The position numbers and the translations under genes are program-made. A DNA stretch of 64,000 bases, from positions 1,488,001 through 1,552,000 of the forward strand of contig NZ_JADFCM010000008.1 of the NCBI RefSeq assembly GCF_015234585.1, in the 5' to 3' direction. The notes under the pieces are model-generated. The model was given only the letters and a program-made list of their open reading frames with translations. It ran no database searches and was not told the DNA's origin. Source of the stretch: Pseudalkalibacillus hwajinpoensis (GTDB taxonomy: Bacteria; Bacillota; Bacilli; Bacillales; Guptibacillaceae). How positions within the stretch are numbered: the first letter of the stretch is position 1; the number at the start of each line of letters is the position of its first letter. This document shows positions 26,995 through 35,623 of the stretch, in pieces.

Positions 26995-27007
26995 TGGAGG
27001 CGAAAGA

Positions 27008-27991
27008 ATGAAATATCGACAGTTAGGTCAAACAGACTTGCAAGTAAGTGAAGTTAGCTTTGGAACGTGGGCAATAGGTGGAGCATGGGGGAAAACGAAT
27101 GACAAAGAAGCTCTCAATTCTCTTCAATATGCTATACGTGCTGGCGTGAATTTCTTTGATACAGCGGATGTATATGGAGACGGACATAGTGAAGAACTTC
27201 TTGCTAAAGCAACTAAAGGAATGGAAGATAAAATTCACATCGCAACGAAATTTTGTCGTGCAGGAGACATTTATGATTCTGCCAACTATTCAGAAGAAAC
27301 TGTTCGTGCTTATTGTGAAGCAAGCTTAAGGCGCTTAGAACGAGATCAAATTGATCTTTTTCAAATTCATTGTCCACCAATGGAGATCCTTAAGGATGGT
27401 CAGGTATTTGAAGTATTGGACAAACTGAAAGATGAAGGTAAAATACGATATTATGGTGTAAGTGTTGAAACAGTTGAGGAAGGACTATTATGTCTTAAGT
27501 ATCCTGGCGTAAGTACCCTGCAGGTTATTTTTAATATATTTAGGCAAAAGCCGTTAGAGCAACTTTTCCCAAAAGCGTATGAACAAGGCGTTGGCATTCT
27601 TACGCGCGTGCCGCTGGCCAGTGGTTTATTAACTGGGAAATTCAAGAAAAACGCTTCCTTTGAAGATGACGATCACCGAAACTTTAATCGGAATGGAGAA
27701 GCTTTTAATGTAGGCGAAACGTTTGCGGGACTTGAATTTGAAAAAGGTGTAGAGCTAAGCGATGAAATTAGTTGGATTGCTCGCGATCGAGAGAGTATGA
27801 CGACTGCTGCGCTAAAATGGATTCTTGAACATAAAGAAGTCTCTTGTGTTATCCCTGGTTTTAAAAACATCCAACAAGTAGAACAAAACCTCAAAGCCAC
27901 AGAGGTCCCTAACTTTTCCAGGGAAGAAATGGAGAAGCTTGCTAGCTTCTATCAACAAGAAGTGCATGAAATGATTCGAGGGGCTTATTAA
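27008..27991 (+). CDS. Aldo/keto reductase
   Basis: NADPH-dependent reductase of 327 residues, TIM-barrel, similar to the YhdN/IolS (AKR11) branch. Motifs: FDTADVYGDGHSEELLAKA with the catalytic Asp and Tyr, KFCRAG (catalytic Lys), DLFQIHCP (catalytic His) and the NADPH-phosphate end CVIPGFKNIQQVEQNLKA. The start at 27008 follows GGAGG; an in-frame ATG at 26978 has no site. A 21-base gap to the OsmC-family gene, which has its own AAAGGAG, makes an operon likely. The pairing of a carbonyl reductase with a peroxidase-type protein suggests an oxidative or electrophile stress unit. Confidence 0.92.
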   Translation: MKYRQLGQTDLQVSEVSFGTWAIGGAWGKTNDKEALNSLQYAIRAGVNFFDTADVYGDGHSEELLAKATKGMEDKIHIATKFCRAGDIYDSANYSEETVRAYCEASLRRLERDQIDLFQIHCPPMEILKDGQVFEVLDKLKDEGKIRYYGVSVETVEEGLLCLKYPGVSTLQVIFNIFRQKPLEQLFPKAYEQGVGILTRVPLASGLLTGKFKKNASFEDDDHRNFNRNGEAFNVGETFAGLEFEKGVELSDEISWIARDRESMTTAALKWILEHKEVSCVIPGFKNIQQVEQNLKATEVPNFSREEMEKLASFYQQEVHEMIRGAY

Positions 27992-28012
27992 TAACCGAAA
28001 GGAGTTCTAACG

Positions 28013-28477
28013 ATGGCCAAACCAATCGAAATATCAAATATTCGTATTGAACAAGATAAAGATAAAAACCGTCGTGCATATATTGCGGATTTTAAAGAAC
28101 CGATTCACTACGGTGTACATGGTGGCGTGAAAGATTTTTATCAAGCTTCACCTGAAGTGGAACAACCGTCAACCCTTGATCACATTGTTGCTGCTGCAGG
28201 CGGCTGACTAACAGGGACATTATCCGGTGCGCTGGAGGCGCGCCAAATACCTAGTTTTCCTAACAAACTATCTGGTCAATTCGAAGGATTGATCGAAGCG
28301 CCTGAGGGTGTTCTAAAAATCACTAAAATAAAATGTCATTATAAATTAATCATACCAGAAGGGAAAAGAGAAGCTGCAGAAAGAGCACTCCATGTTTTTG
28401 AACGTGGTTGTCCTGTTGCACAAACGCTCAAAGGCTGTGTTGCTTTCGAGCATGATTGGGAGATTATAGAAGAATAA
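28013..28477 (+). CDS. OsmC-family protein with in-frame TGA at the catalytic cysteine, probable selenoprotein
   Basis: Read through TGA 28205-28207, one frame of 154 codons gives an OsmC-family protein. Before the TGA come residues 1-64, ending LDHIVAAAGG; after it the frame continues LTGTLSGALEARQIPSFP without other stops to TAA at 28475-28477. The C-terminal part has GCPVAQTLKGC, holding the second (resolving) cysteine of the family. In OsmC/Ohr/YhfA proteins the first cysteine follows A-A-x-G-G/A, exactly where the TGA sits, so the residue is either selenocysteine or a lost cysteine. Family members reduce organic hydroperoxides. A hairpin at 28226-28244 fits a bacterial SECIS element. AAAGGAG precedes the ATG. 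Nonsense mutation of TGC/TGT is the alternative; selA, selB, selC and selD are not in the window. Confidence 0.8.
28226..28244 (+). promoter_or_regulatory. Candidate bacterial SECIS hairpin
   Basis: GGTGCGC (28226-28232) pairs over all seven bases (one G-U) with GCGCGCC (28238-28244) around the loop TGGAG. There are 25 bases between the TGA and the loop and a G among the first two loop bases; published bacterial SECIS models ask for a 16-37 base distance and such a G. The block is GC-rich in an AT-rich surrounding. Confidence 0.7.
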
Positions 28478-28516
28478 GAAAAGAGCTGATGAAGAAGTCC
28501 TTCATCAGCTCTTTTC
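28478..28516 (+). terminator. Terminator between the osmC-type gene and the LysR gene
   Basis: GAAAAGAGCTGATGAAG (28478-28494) pairs perfectly with CTTCATCAGCTCTTTTC (28500-28516). The A/T ends make it bidirectional. It starts right after the second stop codon (28475-28477), which argues that the osmC gene ends there. Confidence 0.9.
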
Positions 28517-28578
28517 AATTTGTAGAATCATAGAAGCATTTTCTAAGTTACAATACCACCTGCTCTGAAGGATTCAAC

Positions 28579-29463
28579 TCACTTCACTACAAAGGAGTCT
28601 GCGAGGTTAATAAATTCTTTAACCGCATAAGGCAAGTATTTATTCTTTTTCCAAATCAGCCCAAGTTCAAGGCGAAGGTTTGAGTGACGAAGCCTAATTG
28701 ACGTAATGGAATCGTTTGGAATAGAAAGAGCGATTTTACTAGGTAGAAGGGCAAGGCCAAGCTTTGCTTCTACCATCTCGATCATAAAATCTTTCTGCGA
28801 ACTGTGGCAAACGACATTCGGATGAAACCCCTGTTTCGAGCATTCTTCTACAATTCGATCATGTAACGAAAAATCATCACGAAATAAAATAAATGGCTCT
28901 GATGCAAGATCCGTTATATCGATTTCAGTAGATTCCGTTAAATGATGTTCATTGTGAACAACTACCATCAATGGATCAGAAATAACTTGAACCGTTTCCA
29001 AATAACTGTTTTTTAATGGGGTATTGCAAATTAGGCCAATATCGAGTGATCCATCCTCAATCCCTTGCTTTATCGATTTTGATCCCACTTCAGTTAATAG
29101 AATTTCAACAAAAGGATATTTCGCCTTAAACTGACTAATTAACTTTGAAAAAAACGCAGCCCCGATAATAGGAGGAATACCTATTTTAATTTCACCCTTT
29201 TTAAGCTCTGTGAGGTCGGTTAATTCTGTTGTTAGATTACGAAAAGCACTTAGTACGTGATGCGCATTAATAAGGACAGCGTGACCCGCATCGGTTAATT
29301 CCAATTGCTTTGATCGATAGAAGAGCGGCACTCCAAGTTCAGCTTCCATATTTTTAATGGCTTTACTAATAGAAGGTTGGGACACGTGAAGACTAGTAGC
29401 AGCTTTTGTGAAACTTAATTGTCTAGCGACTTCAGAAAAATATTCCAAATGACGGATTTCCAT
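28579..29463 (-). CDS. LysR-family transcriptional regulator
   Basis: 294-residue LTTR with an N-terminal winged helix-turn-helix (HLEYFSEVARQLSFTKAA, LHVSQPSISKAI) and a C-terminal periplasmic-binding-like effector domain (GEIKIGIPPIIGAAFF onward). The start at 29463 is preceded by GGAGGT; an ATG 10 codons upstream lies before that site. It is similar to the CidR/YwbI-type regulators. It is divergent from malate synthase G with 279 bases between, the classic arrangement for an LTTR controlling its neighbour, so glyoxylate or acetate metabolism is its likely target; this is inferred from position only. Confidence 0.92.
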   Translation of the reverse strand: MEIRHLEYFSEVARQLSFTKAATSLHVSQPSISKAIKNMEAELGVPLFYRSKQLELTDAGHAVLINAHHVLSAFRNLTTELTDLTELKKGEIKIGIPPIIGAAFFSKLISQFKAKYPFVEILLTEVGSKSIKQGIEDGSLDIGLICNTPLKNSYLETVQVISDPLMVVVHNEHHLTESTEIDITDLASEPFILFRDDFSLHDRIVEECSKQGFHPNVVCHSSQKDFMIEMVEAKLGLALLPSKIALSIPNDSITSIRLRHSNLRLELGLIWKKNKYLPYAVKEFINLADSFVVK

Positions 29464-29628
29464 CAAAATACCTCCACACAGAGATTTTTTCAAAGGCTAT
29501 GTTAGTGAACGCTGTTTTATTGGCTTATTTCTGATCTATGAAGACGATGCCATTTGAAAGAGCCAAAGTAGAAAATCAAAAATATAGCCAATATAGATTT
29601 TGAAAATTTTGAATTATAACCTGAAAGC

Positions 29629-29652
29629 ATACCTAATATGCGATATATGTAT
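29629..29652. promoter_or_regulatory. Imperfect dyad in the LysR-glcB intergenic region
   Basis: ATACCTAATAT and ATATATGTAT flank GCG as an imperfect inverted repeat, 90 bases before the malate synthase start. It is a candidate LysR binding site. The rest of 29464-29742 is AT-rich with no gene. Confidence 0.3.
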
Positions 29653-29742
29653 TATATAAATAGCTTACTTTATTATAAGATAAGATATAACGAATGAACA
29701 GCACCATATAAGGTTCTGTCAAGCTTATGAGGGGGACAGGTA

Positions 29743-31920
29743 ATGGAAAATTATAAGTCAATTGGTACTTTGCATGTTGCAACGGAACTCTATGAATTTA
29801 TTAATGAAGATGTTATTCCTGGAACTGGCACTTCTTCTAAACAGTTTTGGAGTGGCCTTGGTGACATGATCACTGAACTGTCACCTATCAATAAACAGCT
29901 TCTACAAGTTCGAGAAGACCTACAACAAAAAATCAATGCTTATCACCTGAACAATCGAGCTAGTGACCTAGAAAGCTATAAAACGTTTCTTAAGGATATC
30001 GAATATCTTGAAGAAGAAATAAATGATGTTAAAATTAGCACTCAATCGGTAGATGAGGAAATTGCCATTCAAGCTGGTCCTCAGCTAGTTGTCCCCGTCA
30101 ATAACGCTCGGTATGCGATTAATGCAGCGAATGCAAGGTGGGGAAGTCTTTATGATGCATTGTATGGAACTGACGTTATTTCAGAAGATAACGAAGCATC
30201 AAAGAATACAGAATATAACCCAATCCGTGGTGAAAAAGTGATAACTTATGCAAAGCGTTTCCTAGATTCGGTCGTGCCACTAAAGGAAAGAAGTTACTCA
30301 GACATTAAACGATTTACTATACAGCAAGGGATGCTTAAGGTACACTTTACTGACAATGATGAAAGCGTTTTAATGAAAAGAGAGCAATTTGTAGGATATC
30401 TAGGTAGTGAAGAAAACCCTAAAGTCATTTTATTGAAAAACAATCAAATCCACCTTGAAATTCAAATTGATCGATCTCATCCAATCGGTAAAACAGATGA
30501 AGCAGGAATTAAAGATGTTTTTGTTGAATCTGCTATTACAACGATAATGGACTTTGAAGACTCTGTTGCAGCTGTTGATGCAGAAGACAAAGTCCTCGTC
30601 TATCGGAATTTTCTTGGCTTAATGAAAGGTGATTTACAAACATCTTTTTCTAAAGATTCTAAGAAAATTGTTCGATCGTTGAATCCTGATCGCGAGTATA
30701 CATCACCTGATGGAAAGATACTTTCTCTTCCTGGTCGATCCTTGATGTTTGCTCGAAATGTTGGCCATTTAATGACAACGGATGCGGTTCTTGATCAATC
30801 AGGAAATGAGGTACCTGAAGGAATTATCGATGCCGTGATTACTGGATTAATCGCAAAGCATGACCTGAATAGAAATGGTCGATACCAAAACTCTTCCGAA
30901 GGGTCCATCTATATTGTAAAGCCTAAAATGCATGGATCAAAGGAAGTTGCATTTGCTAATGAACTATTCAATCGAACAGAAGATTTACTTGAATTAGAGC
31001 GTTATACAATCAAAATTGGCGTGATGGATGAAGAACGACGTACTACCCTTAACCTTAAAAACTGTATAAACGAAGTAAAAGAACGCGTCGTATTTATTAA
31101 CACCGGCTTCCTTGATCGAACGGGTGATGAGATCCATACGTCGATGGAAGCTGGAGCTGTTATACCGAAAGGCCAAATGAAAAACGCGACCTGGCTTCAA
31201 AGTTATGAAAAAGCAAATGTGGCTCATGGTTTAAACACAGGTTTTAGAGGAGTCGCACAGATTGGAAAAGGCATGTGGGCTATGCCAGATCTTATGGGTG
31301 ATATGATTGCACAAAAAGGTACACAGCTTCAAGCTGGTGCGAGTACAGCTTGGGTACCCTCTCCAACAGCTGCAACCCTTCACGCCTTACATTACCATCA
31401 AACAAATGTAAGGGATATCCAACATGAACTGGAGAAAAGGACAGCAAATTATTTAAATGATCTTTTAGAAATTCCAGTTAATACAGAGAAGAAGTGGAGC
31501 GACAAAGAAATTGAGAAAGAACTCAATAATAATGCTCAAGGTATCCTTGGATACGTTGTTCGATGGATCGAACATGGGGTAGGCTGTTCTAAAGTGCCAG
31601 ATATCCATAATATTGAACTTATGGAAGACCGAGCAACGCTTCGAATTTCTAGTCAGCATATGGCCAACTGGCTTCATCACGGAATTTGTTCCAAGGAACA
31701 GGTTCTAGAAACAATGAAACGAATGGCAAAAGTAGTTGATAAGCAGAACGCAGGTGACCCGGCTTATCATGCAATGGCTGATAACTTTGAAAAGTCGATT
31801 GCGTTTCAGGCTGCATGTGACCTTGTCTTTAAAGGCTTTAATCAACCATCTGGTTATACTGAACCAATACTTCATAGTCGACGAAAAGAAGCGAAAGCAA
31901 AAGTTTATTCAAATAAGTAA
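29743..31920 (+). CDS. glcB: Malate synthase G
   Basis: Condenses glyoxylate with acetyl-CoA to malate. The 725 residues match isoform G (about 720), not the shorter isoform A. Visible: the TIM-barrel part with [22 protein letters not shown] (metal-binding Glu/Asp), [20 protein letters not shown], the stretch [21 protein letters not shown] with the catalytic region, and [22 protein letters not shown] precedes the ATG. No isocitrate lyase is adjacent, so glyoxylate could also come from glycolate through the GlcD-type oxidase at 10.7 kb (inference). Confidence 0.96.
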   Translation: MENYKSIGTLHVATELYEFINEDVIPGTGTSSKQFWSGLGDMITELSPINKQLLQVREDLQQKINAYHLNNRASDLESYKTFLKDIEYLEEEINDVKISTQSVDEEIAIQAGPQLVVPVNNARYAINAANARWGSLYDALYGTDVISEDNEASKNTEYNPIRGEKVITYAKRFLDSVVPLKERSYSDIKRFTIQQGMLKVHFTDNDESVLMKREQFVGYLGSEENPKVILLKNNQIHLEIQIDRSHPIGKTDEAGIKDVFVESAITTIMDFEDSVAAVDAEDKVLVYRNFLGLMKGDLQTSFSKDSKKIVRSLNPDREYTSPDGKILSLPGRSLMFARNVGHLMTTDAVLDQSGNEVPEGIIDAVITGLIAKHDLNRNGRYQNSSEGSIYIVKPKMHGSKEVAFANELFNRTEDLLELERYTIKIGVMDEERRTTLNLKNCINEVKERVVFINTGFLDRTGDEIHTSMEAGAVIPKGQMKNATWLQSYEKANVAHGLNTGFRGVAQIGKGMWAMPDLMGDMIAQKGTQLQAGASTAWVPSPTAATLHALHYHQTNVRDIQHELEKRTANYLNDLLEIPVNTEKKWSDKEIEKELNNNAQGILGYVVRWIEHGVGCSKVPDIHNIELMEDRATLRISSQHMANWLHHGICSKEQVLETMKRMAKVVDKQNAGDPAYHAMADNFEKSIAFQAACDLVFKGFNQPSGYTEPILHSRRKEAKAKVYSNK

Positions 31921-31928
31921 TTTTTGTT

Positions 31929-31960
31929 GCAAAAGTAGCCCACAGGCTGCTTTTGCTTTG
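31929..31960 (+). terminator. Terminator of glcB
   Basis: GCAAAAGTAGCC (31929-31940) pairs with GGCTGCTTTTGC (31945-31956), with one wobble and a CACA loop. Confidence 0.8.
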
Positions 31961-32041
31961 ACTTACATAATAAGTACTAAAATACAGATATGCTTTCAAC
32001 CCACCTCGTCTACTGTGCTATTACGTATAGGGGGTTTTACA

Positions 32042-32764
32042 ATGAAACTTAGACGCATTTCTTCAGAAGAATTATCCCAAAAAGTTGAGAAACAACTATT
32101 AGGTTTATTGAAAGAAAGGAAATATAATAAAGGAGATAAAATCCCCTCCGTTTTGGAACTCTCGCAGTTTTTTGGTGTTTCACGACCCACTATATTAGCT
32201 GCATTAAAAACGCTGAGTGGAAGAGGGGTTATTGATTTATTGGCAGAAGAAGGAGCTATTGTTACAGGCTATACACCGAAACGGTATTTCCAATATATGC
32301 CGATGCCTCAACATGAGAATTTGGAATCATTATTCCAAACACTTGTAATGTTAGAAACAACGTTGGTCAAACTGGCAGCGGTTAATCGAACAGAGCAAGA
32401 CCTCCTAACAATGAGTCATACGCTTGAACTTCTAGAACGAAGTGAGCGTTATAGGGATAAGAGCATTCAGGACTATCAATTTCACTTGGCCGTTGCAAAA
32501 GCTTCGGGCAACCCTATTTTACTAGAGTTGTTCCAATCACTGTCTGCAAAGATAAGCAAGTCAATGGATCATTTCCATTGCTTAATCGCAACAGACCTGG
32601 AACGCATTCAAGACACAAATCAGCAACATGAGTTAATTATGGAAATGATACTTTGTGAAGATCCAAGTGGGGCTTCAGAAGCAATGATGCTTCATTTAAC
32701 TTATGCTAGAAAGCTAATGAGAAAAGGTTTCTCGATTCGTTCAGAGTTCATTGAAACTGACTGA
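32042..32764 (+). CDS. GntR-family regulator, FadR (FCD) type
   Basis: 240 residues. Residues about 10-75 are a GntR winged helix (GDKIPSVLELSQFFGVSRPTI), followed by an all-helical FCD-like effector domain (HENLESLFQTLVMLETTLVKLA, DYQFHLAVAKASGNPILLELFQSL) with the D-x-x-FH and later H residues that bind a metal and a carboxylate ligand. TAGGGGG precedes ATG 32042; the frame is open for 300 bases upstream but that part overlaps glcB. FCD regulators usually sense organic or uronic acids. It lies at the edge of the polysaccharide locus and is one of two candidates to bind the GTTGAYCCRWCAACC motif. Confidence 0.88.
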   Translation: MKLRRISSEELSQKVEKQLLGLLKERKYNKGDKIPSVLELSQFFGVSRPTILAALKTLSGRGVIDLLAEEGAIVTGYTPKRYFQYMPMPQHENLESLFQTLVMLETTLVKLAAVNRTEQDLLTMSHTLELLERSERYRDKSIQDYQFHLAVAKASGNPILLELFQSLSAKISKSMDHFHCLIATDLERIQDTNQQHELIMEMILCEDPSGASEAMMLHLTYARKLMRKGFSIRSEFIETD

Positions 32765-32791
32765 CGAACCTGTATATGAAAACAATTACTA

Positions 32792-32826
32792 AAGAGAGTA
32801 AAGTCGAAGCTCGACTTTACTCTCTT
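32792..32826 (+). terminator. Long hairpin after the FadR-type gene
   Basis: AAGAGAGTAAAGTCGA (32792-32807) pairs perfectly over 16 bases with TCGACTTTACTCTCTT (32811-32826) with a three-base loop. The following sequence ACTTGATT is a poor T run. Confidence 0.65.
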
Positions 32827-32938
32827 ACTTGATTAATATGATAGAATAAAGAAAAATTCACTTTGAAACCACAATGAATATTAAGGTACAAAATGAATGA
32901 GGTAGATACAACTATACACAAAAGAAATGGGGGATATT

Positions 32939-33670
32939 ATGAAAAGAGAATTAGATCAGCATAGTGTTATTCCTCTCTATCACCAATTAAAGGAGATATT
33001 AAAGGAGAATATTGAACGAGGTGACTGGGCTCCTGGCGATAAAATTCCATCTGAAAACGAGTTGAGGGCTGACTATAATATTAGCCGTAACACAGCTAAA
33101 AAAGCGATTGAAGACCTCGTCCAAATTGGCGTCTTGAATCGAATTCAAGGGAAGGGGACTTTTGTTTCGCAGCCGAAGCTCGAGCAGCCACTTATGGGCT
33201 TTTATAGCTTTAGTAAAGTGATGAAAGAAATGGGCATGGCACCAACAGATATTATTTTGCATATGAATGAAACGACTGCTTCACCTCGAGTCGCAAGTAA
33301 GTTAATGGTTGATGAAGGAGATACTCTAATCGAATTAAAGAGGTTACGCTGCGCTAATGACGAGCCTGTTATTCTTGAAACATCTTATATACCTCAATAC
33401 CTCATACCTGGTATTAAGCAGGAGCATGTGATGAATACCTCCTTATATGATGTAATGGAAAGTGATTTTGGTATTATCGTTACAAAAGCAAAAGAGGTGT
33501 TTGAACCTGTCCTCATAAGAGATTATGAAAGTGAATATCTCCAAGTAAAAGAAGGTTACCCCGCCTTGTTGTTAGAAAGAACAGCCTATGATCGATCAGG
33601 AAAACCCGTGGAATTTTGTCATTCTATCGTAAGAGGAGATCGCTGTCGTTTCTACACAGAATTAATTTAA
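32939..33670 (+). CDS. GntR-family regulator, HutC (UTRA) type
   Basis: 243 residues: GntR winged helix (YHQLKEILKENIERGDW, NISRNTAKKAIEDL, GKGTFVSQP) and a UTRA effector domain of the NagR/PhnF/AgaR type (residues about 90-240, with LRCANDEPVILETSYIP). UTRA domains bind small ligands such as amino-sugar phosphates, which fits the GalNAc genes that follow. ATG 32939 follows GGGGGA. It is in the same direction and 137 bases upstream of the aldolase operon, which carries two copies of a repeated motif, and is a likely local repressor. Confidence 0.92.
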   Translation: MKRELDQHSVIPLYHQLKEILKENIERGDWAPGDKIPSENELRADYNISRNTAKKAIEDLVQIGVLNRIQGKGTFVSQPKLEQPLMGFYSFSKVMKEMGMAPTDIILHMNETTASPRVASKLMVDEGDTLIELKRLRCANDEPVILETSYIPQYLIPGIKQEHVMNTSLYDVMESDFGIIVTKAKEVFEPVLIRDYESEYLQVKEGYPALLLERTAYDRSGKPVEFCHSIVRGDRCRFYTELI

Positions 33671-33681
33671 TTAAAGAACAG

Positions 33682-33711
33682 GTTGACCCAACAACCTAAT
33701 AACAGTACAAT
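33682..33711 (+). promoter_or_regulatory. Promoter of the GalNAc operon with overlapping operator copy 1
   Basis: TTGACC (33683-33688) and TACAAT (33706-33711) are 17 bases apart. The -35 lies inside GTTGACCCAACAACC (33682-33696), whose wider form AGGTTG-N6-CAACCT is a dyad. A protein bound here would exclude polymerase. Confidence 0.7.
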
Positions 33712-33756
33712 ACCATTAAAGACCTGGTGACGTTATGTTGCCAAGGTACAGCTCAA

Positions 33757-33771
33757 CTTGACCCAACAACC
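33757..33771 (+). promoter_or_regulatory. Operator motif copy 2 in the aldolase leader
   Basis: CTTGACCCAACAACC repeats copy 1 with one change, 75 bases downstream, between the promoter and the aldolase start. The spacing is close to seven helical turns, allowing looping or a roadblock. Confidence 0.6.
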
Positions 33772-33807
33772 CGTTGACTGGTCGAATCACTTTAAGGAGA
33801 TGATTGA

Positions 33808-34665
33808 ATGCCATTAGTTTCTAGTAAGCCGTTACTCGATGATGCGTACAAAAATCATTATGCGATTGGGGCCTTTGCTGTTCATAATCTGGAAATTATG
33901 AAAGCGGTTATTTCAGGTGCTGAGAAGATCGATACACCGGTTATCTTTCAAACGACACCAGGAACAATTAAATATGTGGGAATCGAAAACATTAAAAATA
34001 TGGTGAATTCGGTAGCTGAGAAAACCTCGATTCCAATTGCATTGCATTTAGACCACGGTGATAGTTTCAAAACGGTTCTACAATGTTTGCGGGCAGGTTA
34101 CACGTCAGTCATGATTGACGGATCAAAATTACAATATGAAGAGAACGTAGCGCTCGTCCAAAAGGTTGTGGAAGCTGCTCACTATGTTAATGTCCCCGTA
34201 GAAGCTGAACTCGGAACCATTGGAGGCGTTGAAGACGATCTTAGTGTAGACGAACAGGACGCTCAATTGACAGATCCAGACCTCGCAAAAGATTTTGTCG
34301 CACGAACGGATATCGATTCGTTTGCCCCTGCTTTTGGAACAGCACATGGCTTATATAAAAAGGAACCAAGGCTTAATTTTGAGCTTGTACAAAAAATTTC
34401 CGAATCGACAGGACGGCCAATTGTTATGCACGGCGCCTCTGGTGTACCAGAAGAAAAAGTTCGTGAATCGCTTCAATATGGCGTAAGTAAAGTGAACTTC
34501 TCGACTGAATTAAAGGTTGAATTCGTGGCTAGATTACGAGATTACTTGAATGATCATCCACATACAGATGATCCGAGAAAGTATTTCGTCCCTGCTCGAG
34601 AAGCTGTTGAAGAAATTGTGAAGAAAAAAATCTTAATGCTGCAAAGTCAGCAAACTTACGCTTAA
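33808..34665 (+). CDS. Class II tagatose-1,6-bisphosphate aldolase (GatY/KbaY-like)
   Basis: Cleaves tagatose-1,6-bisphosphate to DHAP and glyceraldehyde 3-phosphate, the end of the galactosamine route. 285 residues; HLDHGDS supplies the catalytic Asp and a zinc His, EAELGTIGGVEDD and GTAHGLYKKEP give the next metal ligands, HGASGVP the third, and the C-terminal VPAREAVEEIVKKKI is typical of GatY/KbaY. Fructose-bisphosphate aldolase is the family alternative; the adjacent AgaS and LacC-like genes favour tagatose. AAGGAG precedes the ATG; the next gene begins 4 bases after the stop. Confidence 0.9.
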   Translation: MPLVSSKPLLDDAYKNHYAIGAFAVHNLEIMKAVISGAEKIDTPVIFQTTPGTIKYVGIENIKNMVNSVAEKTSIPIALHLDHGDSFKTVLQCLRAGYTSVMIDGSKLQYEENVALVQKVVEAAHYVNVPVEAELGTIGGVEDDLSVDEQDAQLTDPDLAKDFVARTDIDSFAPAFGTAHGLYKKEPRLNFELVQKISESTGRPIVMHGASGVPEEKVRESLQYGVSKVNFSTELKVEFVARLRDYLNDHPHTDDPRKYFVPAREAVEEIVKKKILMLQSQQTYA

Positions 34666-34669
34666 GTCT

Positions 34670-35608
34670 ATGATCACTACTGTTACGTTAAATGCAGCGA
34701 TTGACCGTACGTACTATATGGATCGCTTTTCTATAAATGAAGTAAATCGGACGAAAAGAATCATAAGCGAACCTGGAGGTAAGGGCATTAACGTCTCAAA
34801 AATACTGAAAATTTTAAATATAAATACAGTATCCACAGGTTTTTTGGGGGGGTTAAATGGTCAATTCATTAAACGGTTAGCAGATGAAAAAGGAATTCAT
34901 TCCGATTTTGTAATGATTGAAGGCGAATCACGTATTTGCCTAAATATCATTGATGAATTCACAAACCAAACTGAAATTCTTGAGTTAGGTCCAACCATTT
35001 TAGAAAGAGAATGGATCGTATTTAAACGAAAACTATTGGAATTGGCCAATAAAAGCACTTATGTCATTCTATCTGGGAGCTTACCTAAGGGGCTTTTAAC
35101 GACGGCTTATCAAGAACTTGTTGAACTTGTTCAGCAGAATGGTACAAGAGCAATTGTTGATACGAGTGGACAACCGCTTAAGGAAGCTCTGAAAGCGAAG
35201 CCCTTTATGATAAAACCAAATATTGATGAGCTAAGTGAAATCACCAATCGTCCGTTGCAAACCGATGATGAAATCATGAATGCTTTAATAGAATTAAGCT
35301 ATACAGGAGTCTCCGTTGTGGCAGTCTCTAGAGGAAGCGATGGAGCGATGGCTGCTTATGACAATTGCATTTATTCAATTTCTATTCCTACGTTATCTGT
35401 TGTCAATCCTGTAGGAAGTGGCGATGCCTTTGTTGCTGGATTAGTATCTGGATTCTATAATGGAGAGTCTTTTGAGAAATCATTAATAAGAGCCTCAGCT
35501 GCCGGTACAGCCAATGCACTGCAAGAAAAAGCAGGAGACCTTTCCTTAGAAGATCTAAAATCGCTAGAAAAACAAATGAGTGTAAATCAATTTTCATTTA
35601 CTAAATAA
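34670..35608 (+). CDS. PfkB-family kinase, tagatose-6-phosphate kinase (LacC)/1-phosphofructokinase type
   Basis: 312 residues starting MITTVTLNAAIDRTYY, as in LacC and FruK. Motifs: GGKGINVSKILK (substrate site), SGSLPKG (anion hole) and GSGDAFVAGLVSGFY (catalytic Asp base and ATP site). It would phosphorylate tagatose 6-phosphate to the bisphosphate used by the aldolase just upstream. It is not a KDG kinase by its N-terminus. The start follows the aldolase stop with only four bases between and no strong ribosome site, so translation is probably coupled. Confidence 0.88.
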   Translation: MITTVTLNAAIDRTYYMDRFSINEVNRTKRIISEPGGKGINVSKILKILNINTVSTGFLGGLNGQFIKRLADEKGIHSDFVMIEGESRICLNIIDEFTNQTEILELGPTILEREWIVFKRKLLELANKSTYVILSGSLPKGLLTTAYQELVELVQQNGTRAIVDTSGQPLKEALKAKPFMIKPNIDELSEITNRPLQTDDEIMNALIELSYTGVSVVAVSRGSDGAMAAYDNCIYSISIPTLSVVNPVGSGDAFVAGLVSGFYNGESFEKSLIRASAAGTANALQEKAGDLSLEDLKSLEKQMSVNQFSFTK

Positions 35609-35623
35609 GGAGTGGTGTAATTA

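Noticed and set aside
28013..28207. Annotating the 64-residue piece and the downstream piece as two separate genes
   Set aside because: Both lie in one frame, the second has no ribosome site, and together they give one complete OsmC-type protein.
31736..32041. Upstream extension of the FadR-type regulator frame
   Set aside because: The open stretch overlaps the glcB coding end and its terminator; ATG 32042 has a ribosome site and starts a normal GntR domain.
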